The position numbers and the translations under genes were made by a program. Under the pieces are notes generated by a model. The model did not search any database, was not told where the DNA came from, and saw only the letters and a program-made list of their open reading frames with translations. Positions 1 through 7,773 of a stretch of DNA of 64,000 bases are shown piece after piece. Every line of letters begins with the position of its first letter. Positions within the stretch are counted from its first letter, which is position 1. The stretch lies in assembly GCA_009777175.1 (NCBI GenBank), contig WRMI01000006.1, forward strand, positions 1-64,000, given 5' to 3'. The DNA is from Marinilabiliaceae bacterium (GTDB taxonomy: Bacteria; Bacteroidota; Bacteroidia; Bacteroidales; Marinilabiliaceae).

Positions 1-1412
1 ATGATTACTCGGCAGATGGAGTAAAACGAAGAGTAACACACCAATGGTTAGTACCATCAGTTTATCAACCCGAAGTATCAATAGATACAACTGCAATTTT
101 TGACCATCCATACCTTAATGAACGAGGCGATGACGATATGTTACCATCTAATAAAGGTTTTACCAATGGTTCATATATAACAAAAAGAAAAACAACCGAT
201 TATGTTGGAAATAAAATATATGAAGATGGAAGATTAGATAAGATTTTATTTGGCAATGGTTATATAAAAGATAATAACTACTATTTTTATGTTAAAGACC
301 ATTTGGGTAACAACCGCGCAGTGCTTAAACGCAACCTGATAAGTATAGACGATGAATTTCCTAATTATGAAGAAGAGGAAGACCCCGGCGACGAAATCGG
401 CGAACTGCCCGTATTAAATCCGCGTGGTGGTTATTATATTGTTGTGCAAAGGTTAAATTACTATGCGAGTGGATTGATGATGCCGGGTGGGCTAAATCCT
501 GAAGAACAGAAGTTTAGTTATAATGATAAAGAATTTGATAGTATGCATGGGCTGAATATGTACGACTACGAATTTCGACACTACGACCCCGCCATAATGC
601 GTTTTACCACCATTGACCCGATGGCAGAAGACTTTCAATTTCAATCGAGTTATGTTTATGCGGCAAATAATCCTGTAAAATTTGTTGATTATAAGGGATT
701 GAAACCTAAAACCAGAGAAGAAATAATAGACCAAAACATTAGAGAAGGAGAAAAAATGGCAAATATACCTCATTGGGATACAGACGAAACCCTGAGAGGC
801 AAAACGGACGAAGAAAGAAAGGAGGAAGAAAAGGAAGATGAAAAAGACAAAATAGAAGAAATAAACGAAAAAATGGCGGAACATATAGCTAAGTCTGAAT
901 TCGAAGCTGCGATTTTTGAACTTCAAAGTGGGTATCCACAATCAGGTGCTATCCATAATGATAATATATTATTTGATATATTGTTCGGAACCAAAGGATT
1001 AGGTACCATTTTTAGAAGTCAATTGGCTTCTAAAGGAGTGCAGATGGCAGCAAAAGAGGGTACGAAAGTGGGAGCGAAATTGATAGTGAATACGGGAACC
1101 AAAACGGCATTTAGGTCGTTCACAAGCAGCAATTTCAGGTATAATTTGGGAAAATTTACCGGAAGCATACCTGCAAAATCACAAGCTCACCATATTTTTC
1201 CAAAGAAGCACGCCCCTGATTTTTTTAAAGCAGGTATAAATATTAATAACCCAAAATATGGAGTGTGGTGGGAAACTACAAGTCATTTAAAAAATGCTTC
1301 GAGTTATAATGCAGCATGGGGTGAATTTTTATTAAAAGACAGAACACCTTCTGAGATATTAAATTTTGGAAGACAATTAATGAGTGAATACGGTTTTATT
1401 GTTGGATTCTAA
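1..1412 (+). CDS. RHS-repeat polymorphic toxin, C-terminal part (5' end outside window)
   Basis: The reading frame is open from base 3 of the window, so this is the 3' end of a longer gene. The first in-window ATG at 138 is not the start. The RHS core end is visible around bases 540-700 (residues 'LNMYDYEFRHYDPAIMRFT' then 'YVYAANNPVKFVDYKGL'), the junction after which polymorphic toxins change. Beyond it lies a variable tip with a charged Lys/Glu stretch and, from about base 1180, an 'AHHIFPKKHAP' motif followed by 'GININNPKYG', typical of HNH/Endo VII-like AHH nuclease tips. Such proteins are exported and used in contact-dependent competition. The following gene looks like the immunity partner. 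Core identity is strong; nuclease activity is inferred from the motif. Confidence 0.85.
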   Translation, partial: DYSADGVKRRVTHQWLVPSVYQPEVSIDTTAIFDHPYLNERGDDDMLPSNKGFTNGSYITKRKTTDYVGNKIYEDGRLDKILFGNGYIKDNNYYFYVKDHLGNNRAVLKRNLISIDDEFPNYEEEEDPGDEIGELPVLNPRGGYYIVVQRLNYYASGLMMPGGLNPEEQKFSYNDKEFDSMHGLNMYDYEFRHYDPAIMRFTTIDPMAEDFQFQSSYVYAANNPVKFVDYKGLKPKTREEIIDQNIREGEKMANIPHWDTDETLRGKTDEERKEEEKEDEKDKIEEINEKMAEHIAKSEFEAAIFELQSGYPQSGAIHNDNILFDILFGTKGLGTIFRSQLASKGVQMAAKEGTKVGAKLIVNTGTKTAFRSFTSSNFRYNLGKFTGSIPAKSQAHHIFPKKHAPDFFKAGININNPKYGVWWETTSHLKNASSYNAAWGEFLLKDRTPSEILNFGRQLMSEYGFIVGF

Positions 1413-1428
1413 ATAAGTAAATAAATTA

Positions 1429-2073
1429 ATGGAAATAAAAGATTTTTTTAGATTTGGAAGTAAATTAGTTTCTTCAACTTTTCAAGCACATCCAGTAGGC
1501 TTGAAAGAGTTCCATCCCATTGACCCCAATAGAAGATATTCATACGATGAACATAGATTAATTCGTGGCGATTATTACAACATTTTTTTCCCCGTTAAAT
1601 TTAAGCAGGAATTCGGGAAAAATCTTCAGGATATCTTAGATACGGGTTGGGCGGGTCTTTATCTCATATCTGATAAAATGAAATTAATTTTAGAAGATAA
1701 CAAGCTAACAGGTTGGAAAACGTTCGACGTAAAAGTGCTTGATAAAAGCAAGCAAGAAATACAAGGTTATCATGGTTTTTCAGTTACGGGCAGGTGTGGC
1801 AATATTGATTATAGCAAATCGGAAATTATTGAAAAAAGGCGCGTGCCAAATGGACCGCTATGTAAATTTTATAAAGGTTTACATGTTGGGTTAGATAAAT
1901 GGGATGGCAGTGATTTTTTCTTGCCTGAACAATACTTGGGTACAATAATAACAAGTAAAGTGTCAGAAATATTGAAAAAAAATAAACTAACAAATATCAG
2001 GTTAATAAATCTTGCAGATATAGAAATAGATGATTTTACAGTAAAAGTACATTTAGAAAATCAAAAGAAATGA
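1429..2073 (+). CDS. Probable immunity protein of the RHS toxin (Imm11/DUF1629-like)
   Basis: A 214-residue soluble protein without signal peptide, starting 16 bases after the RHS toxin stop. The central segment 'LTGWKTFDVKV' followed by 'GYHGFSVTGRCG' resembles the immunity family named after MXAN_0049 (DUF1629/Imm11), which neutralises toxins in the producing cell. Position directly behind a toxin tip on the same strand is the expected place for an immunity gene. The family call is from memory of the motif pattern; the immunity role is inference from position. Confidence 0.65.
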   Translation: MEIKDFFRFGSKLVSSTFQAHPVGLKEFHPIDPNRRYSYDEHRLIRGDYYNIFFPVKFKQEFGKNLQDILDTGWAGLYLISDKMKLILEDNKLTGWKTFDVKVLDKSKQEIQGYHGFSVTGRCGNIDYSKSEIIEKRRVPNGPLCKFYKGLHVGLDKWDGSDFFLPEQYLGTIITSKVSEILKKNKLTNIRLINLADIEIDDFTVKVHLENQKK

Positions 2074-2074
2074 A

Positions 2075-2200
2075 GCGATTGGAGAACCCATTATAACAAA
2101 ATTTCTAAAACAAGGCAAACTTTTATTAACAAGTCAAGGAAAAATCTATTCAACTATGACAGGAAAACTTATAAAAAAATTAGATTTTGAAAATAATTGA
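2075..2200 (+). pseudogene. Short coding remnant after the immunity gene
   Basis: Frame +2 is open from 2075 to a TGA at 2198-2200, giving 41 codons that begin 'AIGEPIITKFLKQGK' with no ATG at the front. It reads like the tail of a lost toxin or immunity gene, as is common behind RHS loci where toxin tips are exchanged. No family can be named. It could also be a chance open frame. Confidence 0.25.
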
Positions 2201-2377
2201 AAATAACTAAACATAAGGATTTCATTTTGAGAAAGAAAATATAATAAATTAAACAAATGACAACAAAACGACAGTAAGTAACTAAGCGATTGGCAGCAAA
2301 GTCGACAGTACGCCAGACACGTTGGCTGTAAGCGGTGAAAGCGTTGTGGGTATTTGGATATTTTTAAAATAAATAAG

Positions 2378-3274
2378 ATGGTAATTTCAGAAGAAAAAAA
2401 GGATAAACCAAGAAAAGCAATACTTGCATTTTTGCTTTCAATATTAGTGGCAGGATTAGGACAACTTTATAATGGACAACTTAAAAAAGCATTTTTGTTT
2501 TTTGGTGGTTTTCTAATGTCCCTAATTTGCATTAATTTAATTGGATTTAAAAGTTGTTTTTGGATATACATTTACGCACTACTTGTGCATGTTGTATTGA
2601 TGTTCCTCATTGCAACAGATGCCGATTTAAAAGCAAAAAAACAGAAAGAATATATATTAAAAGTTTATAATAAATGGTATGTTTATTTGCTATTCACAAT
2701 AGTGGGATATTTAGCTATTTTCGTAGCCGAAAAAATTTCAAGTAATTCACGATACATAATATCAATTGTTCGTTCTGACTCAGGATTTCCAACCATTGTT
2801 GCAGGAGATTATATTTTGGGCGATTATAGTTTTTACAATTCACAAGAACCAACTTACGGAGATTTGGTCATATTTTCAATGCCTGATGGTGGGTTCTATA
2901 ATTATCGAATTATTGGAATGCCCAATGATACATTGGGAATAGAAAACCAATTAGTTAAGTATTATGGCAAAGAATTGTCTTCTAAGTTTATATCAACAAT
3001 GTTTTATGATAAATATGAGATGGAGGAATTTGATGAAATTTTACCGAATGGGATTGAATATAAATTCGTGAGAATTAAATCACCCCCTTTTCAAGAAAAT
3101 GACCCAATAGAAGAAATAATTGTTCCAAATGATTCTTATTTTCTAATGGGAGACAATCGAAATTTTTCATACGACAGTCGATTTATAGGTTTCGTACAAA
3201 GAGGGCAAATACAAGGGAAACTTGTATCAATATATTTAAGCAAAAACTTAAAAAAAATAAATGAAAGTTTGTAA
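2378..3274 (+). CDS. Signal peptidase I-like membrane protein (S26), possibly inactive
   Basis: ATG at 2378 is preferred; the frame also allows a TTG at 2354. The N-terminal third has three or more membrane segments, beginning with 'GLGQLYNGQLKKAFLFF', a DUF5683/TM2-like motif. The rest is an S26 fold: box B is 'SDSGFPTIVAGD', where Ser takes the place of the nucleophile in the usual SMxPT, and box E is 'MGDNRNFSYDSRFIG', a very good match. In box D, 'NYRIIGMPND', the general-base Lys (usual KRVIGLPGD) is replaced by Tyr. That suggests a pseudo-enzyme or an altered mechanism. Active enzymes cut signal peptides at the outer face of the inner membrane. It stands alone between the RHS locus and a barrel gene. 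Confidence 0.8.
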   Translation: MVISEEKKDKPRKAILAFLLSILVAGLGQLYNGQLKKAFLFFGGFLMSLICINLIGFKSCFWIYIYALLVHVVLMFLIATDADLKAKKQKEYILKVYNKWYVYLLFTIVGYLAIFVAEKISSNSRYIISIVRSDSGFPTIVAGDYILGDYSFYNSQEPTYGDLVIFSMPDGGFYNYRIIGMPNDTLGIENQLVKYYGKELSSKFISTMFYDKYEMEEFDEILPNGIEYKFVRIKSPPFQENDPIEEIIVPNDSYFLMGDNRNFSYDSRFIGFVQRGQIQGKLVSIYLSKNLKKINESL

Positions 3275-3377
3275 AAAACATATCAAATCTCCTCCCTTTT
3301 GCTGCAATTTGCCATACACGGGGGTGTGTGCCCGCAGAACAATTGTGCAAAACTTAGCATCGCATCTTTCTTTATTT

Positions 3378-3403
3378 CGACCTTAATACAATAAAAAATA
3401 ACA
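3378..3403 (+). repeat. Upstream element, copy 1 (24 of 26 identical to 4696-4721)
   Basis: Starts with CGACCT and ends with AATAAAAAATAACA. It lies 29 bases before the ATG at 3433. A copy with two mismatches lies before the gene at 4821. This could be a shared promoter or operator element, or a small dispersed repeat. Confidence 0.4.
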
Positions 3404-3432
3404 TCACTTCGTTATCATACAAAAATAAACAG

Positions 3433-4602
3433 ATGAAACAAATTATAGTAATTTTTGTAATTTTTTTGTATGGCGGCTTATTCGCTTATACACAGTCTCG
3501 TTTCCATGATGCAGTAGTAGAACAAGAGTTTATTAATGGAGACGAAGGATATTATATATCCAATTCTGTTGTTTACCATGGTGTTTGGTTTTCCAAAGAT
3601 AACAGAAAGGATAGGGCAAAAAGGGTAATTATACCTCAACAAAAGAAACATGAAGCCAAAACCTTTTATCCCGAAGATATTGAAGAATACGGGTTTTTGA
3701 ATGGGATAAAATATGTTAGCGCAACTCTAAATTTCAACGGAGAAGAAAAAAACGTATTTTTAGAAGAAATTGCCAACATAAAAGACTCCATATTTCTTTT
3801 TATTTATTGTACTGATAACAATTCAGATGTATTTTTTATACTTGAAAATAGTGAAAATAAGTTAAAAAAAATTGACACCAATTCTCCCGAAGAAGTATGG
3901 GACAAATTAAAAACCATTTATAATTGCAATGACGTTTTGGGAATGGATAAATTTCCTAATAAACTAACACGAAAGCGTGTTTTTGTTTTTTTTAATGCAT
4001 ATAAAGACTGCAACCCCAATTTATTTCCAAAATTTCAGTTTGGTCCTATAGTTAATGTATGTATGAGTAATCCCAAATTACAAGAAACTCCATCATATAC
4101 ATATAAACAGGATTTCGCTTTCTCCATTGGTGCCTTTTTTCAGTTACCCTTTGATGAATGTATTGCATTAAGAACAGAAGTAGTTTATTCTCACATAGAC
4201 AATAATACAGGAATTGTTGATAAAATGCAAAAATCTAAAAATGAGACCGCTCGGTATGTAAGACAATCCGTTCAAATTCCTATACTTGTAAGGTATTCAT
4301 TTAATTTCAAAGCATGGAAAAATGTCCCTTATTTTCAAATAGGACCATGTTTCGATTATGCATTCAAAGGTGAAAAATATAAAGACGATGTTATTCAAAC
4401 CCATAATAAAAATAATCTTTTAGATGATAAGTCAATAATTAATTTTCTATACGGATATTCGATAGGAGCTGGTATAGAACATAAAATCAACCATAAAAGA
4501 TCCATTCATTTAGGATTACGAAATAATTGGTTAACAGGTTCAAGGCAAGAATATGTTGAAAAAATAAATTCATTTGGTCTTAGTTGTTCAGTAAATTTTT
4601 AA
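3433..4602 (+). CDS. Outer-membrane beta-barrel protein (PorT-like), unknown function
   Basis: 389 residues with a cleavable signal peptide (hydrophobic 'IIVIFVIFLYGGLFAY', then 'TQS'). The middle region is polar and of unknown fold. From about residue 195 ('FGPIVNVCMSN') to the end, alternating hydrophobic/aromatic strands finish in 'FGLSCSVNF', a terminal aromatic typical of outer-membrane barrels. This matches the PorT/OMP_b-brl type common in Bacteroidota. The ligand or partner is unknown. It is followed by the small repeat gene at 4821 and shares an upstream 26-bp element with it. Confidence 0.7.
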   Translation: MKQIIVIFVIFLYGGLFAYTQSRFHDAVVEQEFINGDEGYYISNSVVYHGVWFSKDNRKDRAKRVIIPQQKKHEAKTFYPEDIEEYGFLNGIKYVSATLNFNGEEKNVFLEEIANIKDSIFLFIYCTDNNSDVFFILENSENKLKKIDTNSPEEVWDKLKTIYNCNDVLGMDKFPNKLTRKRVFVFFNAYKDCNPNLFPKFQFGPIVNVCMSNPKLQETPSYTYKQDFAFSIGAFFQLPFDECIALRTEVVYSHIDNNTGIVDKMQKSKNETARYVRQSVQIPILVRYSFNFKAWKNVPYFQIGPCFDYAFKGEKYKDDVIQTHNKNNLLDDKSIINFLYGYSIGAGIEHKINHKRSIHLGLRNNWLTGSRQEYVEKINSFGLSCSVNF

Positions 4603-4695
4603 CAATAGCAAAATAAGACAATCATTTTTCCTAATAAGAATGGGGTTAAAAGAGTTATAATTCCGATAATTCATTAATGTCTACTATCTTTTTCT

Positions 4696-4721
4696 CGACC
4701 TCAATGCAATAAAAAATAACA
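4696..4721 (+). repeat. Upstream element, copy 2
   Basis: Second copy of the CGACCT...AATAAAAAATAACA element seen at 3378-3403, about 100 bases before the gene at 4821. Confidence 0.4.
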
Positions 4722-4820
4722 GCCTAATATTTTCTCATATATATAGACCTGCAAAGTAACAAATTCCACAAAAGTAACCCATATAAATTAGGAACAACCC
4801 ATTAATAACCAATAAAAACT

Positions 4821-5066
4821 ATGTTAAACAGAATCAAAGACCCTGCGGGCAATTGGATAAACGAAACCCGCGGCAACCGCATCTACGACACAGCGGGCAA
4901 TTGGCAATTTGAAAAACGTGGCGACCGTTTCTACGACACCGCAGGAAATTGGCGTTTCGAGCAGCGTGGTGACCGACTCTATGATACCGCAGGTAACTGG
5001 CGTTACGAAAAACGCGGCGACAGAATTTACGATACTGCAGGAAATTGGATAGCAACCAATTATTGA
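4821..5066 (+). CDS. Small tandem-repeat protein, beta-flower-like (copy 1)
   Basis: 81 residues built almost wholly from five 16-residue units of the pattern R-x-Y-D-T-A-G-N-W-x-x-E-x-R-G-D. The first unit is degenerate ('KDPAGNW') and the last is cut short ('ATNY'). No signal peptide or membrane segment is present. The short Gly/Asp/Trp repeats resemble the small '4-fold beta flower' repeat proteins predicted to form a closed petal-like beta structure; that assignment is inference. A close paralogue lies at 29271-29516, 24 kb away on the same strand. Here it precedes a vWA gene; the other copy ends the operon that contains the vWA/PP2C/kinase triad. Confidence 0.8.
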   Translation: MLNRIKDPAGNWINETRGNRIYDTAGNWQFEKRGDRFYDTAGNWRFEQRGDRLYDTAGNWRYEKRGDRIYDTAGNWIATNY

Positions 5067-5120
5067 AAAGAATAAAAGAATTTTTTTATCAAAAGGAACA
5101 ATATTTTTTCTCTTTTTTGC

Positions 5121-5150
5121 TTGTTATTAATATAATTATTTGTAATTTTG
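5121..5150 (+). promoter_or_regulatory. Putative Bacteroidota-type promoter for the vWA gene
   Basis: TTG at 5121-5123, 19 bases, then TAATTTTG at 5143-5150 fits the -33/-7 consensus (TTTG, about 19 bases, TAnnTTTG). Transcription would start about 110 bases before the ATG at 5268. Confidence 0.5.
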
Positions 5151-5267
5151 CGGTTTGAAATCGCACAACATTATTTAATGTGTTGTGTTTTGCAAAACAT
5201 AACTTTCAAAAATATTCAAATTAATAAATACTAGAAGTTGCGCCCGACACGAATAAGGGATAAAATT

Positions 5268-5906
5268 ATGACACCAAAACATCAAGTACACAATCTAATA
5301 ATATTAGATGAGAGTGGTTCGATGGAAACCATTAAGAACTCTATAATTCAAGGGTTTAACGAAACAGTACAAACAGTAAAGGGAATAGCAAAACAATATC
5401 CCGAACAAGAGCATCTTATTTCATTAGTAACCTTCAATGGGCTTGGACAAAAAGAGGTACATTTTTTAGAGCCAGTAGAAAAACTAGAACAAATTGATGC
5501 CTCAAAATATAGACCAGATGCTTCAACACCTCTGTATGACGCAATGGGTTTTTCTTTTGCAAAAATGAGAAAATCATTAGAAAATGTTAAAGATTATAAT
5601 GTTCTTGTAACAATAATGACCGATGGCGAAGAAAATGCTTCAAAAGAACATTCGGGGCAAACAATAAAAAAACTGATAGAAGAATTGAAACAGAATTTTT
5701 GGACATTTACCTACATCGGAGCAGACCATGACGTTGAAAAGTTTGCACATTCAATATCTATTACAAACATAATGCAATTTGAAAAGAACGCCAAAGGTAT
5801 TGATTACATGTTTGAAAAAGAGAGATATGCCCGGCAAATGTACAGCAAAAAAATAAGGGATAAAAAATCTACAATAGATAACTTTTACGAAGATGATATT
5901 GTTTAG
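5268..5906 (+). CDS. von Willebrand factor A (vWA) domain protein
   Basis: The ATG at 5268 is chosen over a TTG at 5238, which would add ten unlikely residues. The 212-residue protein is nearly all vWA: strand 1 with the MIDAS motif 'DESGSM' near residue 14, the Thr-containing loop 'PDASTPLYDAM', and 'MTDGEENAS' for the third metal-binding position, so metal binding is expected. No signal peptide is seen, hence cytoplasmic. The C-terminal tail is charged. vWA proteins act as metal-dependent adaptors. Neighbours are a beta-flower-like gene before and an unknown gene 54 bases after. Confidence 0.85.
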   Translation: MTPKHQVHNLIILDESGSMETIKNSIIQGFNETVQTVKGIAKQYPEQEHLISLVTFNGLGQKEVHFLEPVEKLEQIDASKYRPDASTPLYDAMGFSFAKMRKSLENVKDYNVLVTIMTDGEENASKEHSGQTIKKLIEELKQNFWTFTYIGADHDVEKFAHSISITNIMQFEKNAKGIDYMFEKERYARQMYSKKIRDKKSTIDNFYEDDIV

Positions 5907-5960
5907 TGTTGATAGATTTTCGTTGAGTACGTTGCCCAAACAAAATAATTTCACAAAAAT

Positions 5961-6689
5961 ATGAAAATTTTTAATTTTTTTAAAGCAAAACATGCAGTAG
6001 TTACAGAAATTGACAATAACAACGATCCATTCATAGATGAGTTGTTTCTCAAAATTTTTCCCAACGGAGATACAGATTTGATTGAACTGACAAACAATCT
6101 TCTAATAATTATTAATAATGCTATTAGTAAGGAAGAAGCAAAACATTTGTCGTGTGCAGCAGCAATAACAGCATATAGTGATGGTGGCTTTTCTTCACGC
6201 TTTTGTCTGGAACGTTTGCAACAGCACCTTGCAGGTAAAGGTTGTTTGAAATATTTCAATAAACAAAAATTACAGGAATTTTACGCTTTGTTAAGAAAAT
6301 ACCACAAGCCGAAAGATATTGATTTGAAGTCCGTTTTACCAAAGGATTATCTTGCGTGGTTTTTGGATATTGTAAAATCAAATCCACAGGCTACGAATGA
6401 AGACGAAATTTCAGATACGTCCGGCGAATTTGGTTTAGAGCCGACAAATCCCGTCCCTGTTTTTGGGGTTCCTAACAATGATGTATATTTAGGAAGATTA
6501 CGAACTCTCAATGGAATGCCAATCTATTGGGACAGAGTTGGTTGTATTGAATTAGAAACTATTTTTCAACCAGTTGATAACTATGATATTTATGATGCAA
6601 AGAAAAATAAAATAGCCAATATCTATATTTCTTCATATCATTTGAGTATTTCGAAAAAAGCTCCGAAAGGATTTATTTTGATAAAATAA
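5961..6689 (+). CDS. Hypothetical protein
   Basis: 242 residues, no signal peptide or membrane segment. The N-terminal half looks helical ('ELTNNLLIIINNAISKEEAK'). The second half, after an acidic linker near residue 145, has short beta-like stretches ('VYLGRLRTLNGMPIYWDRVG'). I recognise no family. It follows the vWA gene by 54 bases on the same strand and is probably co-transcribed with it. Confidence 0.6.
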   Translation: MKIFNFFKAKHAVVTEIDNNNDPFIDELFLKIFPNGDTDLIELTNNLLIIINNAISKEEAKHLSCAAAITAYSDGGFSSRFCLERLQQHLAGKGCLKYFNKQKLQEFYALLRKYHKPKDIDLKSVLPKDYLAWFLDIVKSNPQATNEDEISDTSGEFGLEPTNPVPVFGVPNNDVYLGRLRTLNGMPIYWDRVGCIELETIFQPVDNYDIYDAKKNKIANIYISSYHLSISKKAPKGFILIK

Positions 6690-6784
6690 AGCGTAAAGTG
6701 TAACTTGACCACAGAAAAATATGAAAGAATACTAGAATTATCAATAAGCAGATTACTTATAATATCGACAGGAGGCGGCAATAG

Positions 6785-7129
6785 ATGAGAATTGGTTATT
6801 ATTATCGAGGTTACTTATTAGGGACGTTGGAAAAAACGGAAAATGGCTATATATATAATTCGGACATTGCTAATGAGCAATACCTTTTGGATAAGCATAT
6901 TTTAACTCGTAGCGATTATGGATTGTGGAATTCTATTAACAAGAAAAGCAAGACGCTTTTTCCTGATTTTGAGGATATAATAATGAGTTGTTCAAGGAGT
7001 GACATTTTGTATCGAGCAAATATCTGCTCCTCAGATTCAAAATGGGACAAACTTGTAAAACTTTCAGCATTAAAATGGTTTACTCCCAACGCTTATGTGA
7101 ACCAGATTACACACCTCAAAACAACGTAA
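6785..7129 (+). CDS. Small hypothetical protein
   Basis: 114 residues preceded by a purine-rich GGAGGCGGCAATAG stretch that can act as ribosome binding site. The start 'MRIGYYYRGYLLGTLEKTENGY' loosely resembles the first strands of HipA-type N-terminal domains ('YxGxLVGTL'), but the rest does not clearly follow that family. The stop of a 26-codon upstream frame (TTG start) overlaps the ATG. No firm function. Confidence 0.5.
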   Translation: MRIGYYYRGYLLGTLEKTENGYIYNSDIANEQYLLDKHILTRSDYGLWNSINKKSKTLFPDFEDIIMSCSRSDILYRANICSSDSKWDKLVKLSALKWFTPNAYVNQITHLKTT

Positions 7130-7372
7130 ACCGCAGCCGTAAAGCATTGCTATTAGAATGCGGTGTTTGAGATGTTTTGTCGCGCAAAGCATACGCCAAA
7201 CCTCTTCTTTACTACCTCACTACTATCTTTGCGTTCTCAACTTTGCGACTTTGAGCTTACAAATAATCTAAACGCAAAGACGCAAAGATTTTTCGCAAAG
7301 AACGCCAAGAAAATGTGTTAATTCGAGGAAATTTTTTATTTTTTTTTGCATTTTATTTTTATTGAAAAAAAT
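7130..7372. other. Spacer with a dispersed 'ctttgcgttctcaactttgc' repeat
   Basis: No gene seen. Around 7228-7310 there is a copy of a short dispersed repeat (CTTTGCGTTCTCAACTTTGC) and, inverted, GCAAAGACGCAAAG, able to form a hairpin. Related copies lie near 16520, 16672, 58350 and 61366-61610. Confidence 0.5.
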
Positions 7373-7587
7373 TTTCTATTTTTGCATCATATTTTTATAA
7401 AATTTTAGTGGAAAAAAAGAAATAATATTTGAAAAAAATAAAACGTTTGAATCTTTAATCTTTGAAAAAAAAATTTTTTTGCATTTTTTTTTTGAAAAAA
7501 AAATTTCTATTTTTGCATCATATTTTTATAAAATTTTAGTAGAAAAAAAGAAATAATATTTGAAAAAAATAAAACGTTTGAATCTTT
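7373..7587. repeat. Two 84-bp direct repeats, each carrying a TATTTTTG promoter-like box
   Basis: Bases 7373-7456 and 7504-7587 are the same apart from about one change (GTGG against GTAG), 131 bases apart. Each contains TATTTTTGCATCAT, which fits the -7 box TAnnTTTG of Bacteroidota, but neither has a TTTG box at the right distance. Confidence 0.8.
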
Positions 7588-7716
7588 GATTATGGTTTAT
7601 TGATATCTTCTACAAATTAAATTCTACCATCAAAAAAAGAGGTCGTGTAATTTCACGTGAACTTTTTCATAATGTTTGGTAGAAAGGTAGTAGAAGACCT
7701 CAATAAGCAATAATCA
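7587..7716. repeat. Long imperfect inverted repeat before the chemoreceptor gene
   Basis: Outer arms 7587-7613 and 7690-7716 pair at 23 of 27 positions (TGATTAT...TCTTCTAC). Inner arms TTCTACCA (7622-7629) and TGGTAGAA (7677-7684) extend the stem, and a CGTG/CACG hairpin sits in the loop. It could be a MITE remnant or a structured leader for the gene at 7774. Confidence 0.7.
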
Positions 7717-7773
7717 GAAATATGTTCACGTTTTTTTAGATGATGATTAGTAATAACTTTTAATATATAATTT

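Noticed and set aside
492..941. Minus-strand 149-codon frame opposite the RHS gene
   Set aside because: Antisense shadow; low-complexity Phe-rich composition.
5961..6259. Minus-strand 102-codon frame at the start of the 5961 gene
   Set aside because: Opposite a longer frame with better start context and gene-order support.
6785..7129. HipA N-terminal domain
   Set aside because: Only the first two strands resemble it; no HipA body or HipB follows, so kept as hypothetical.
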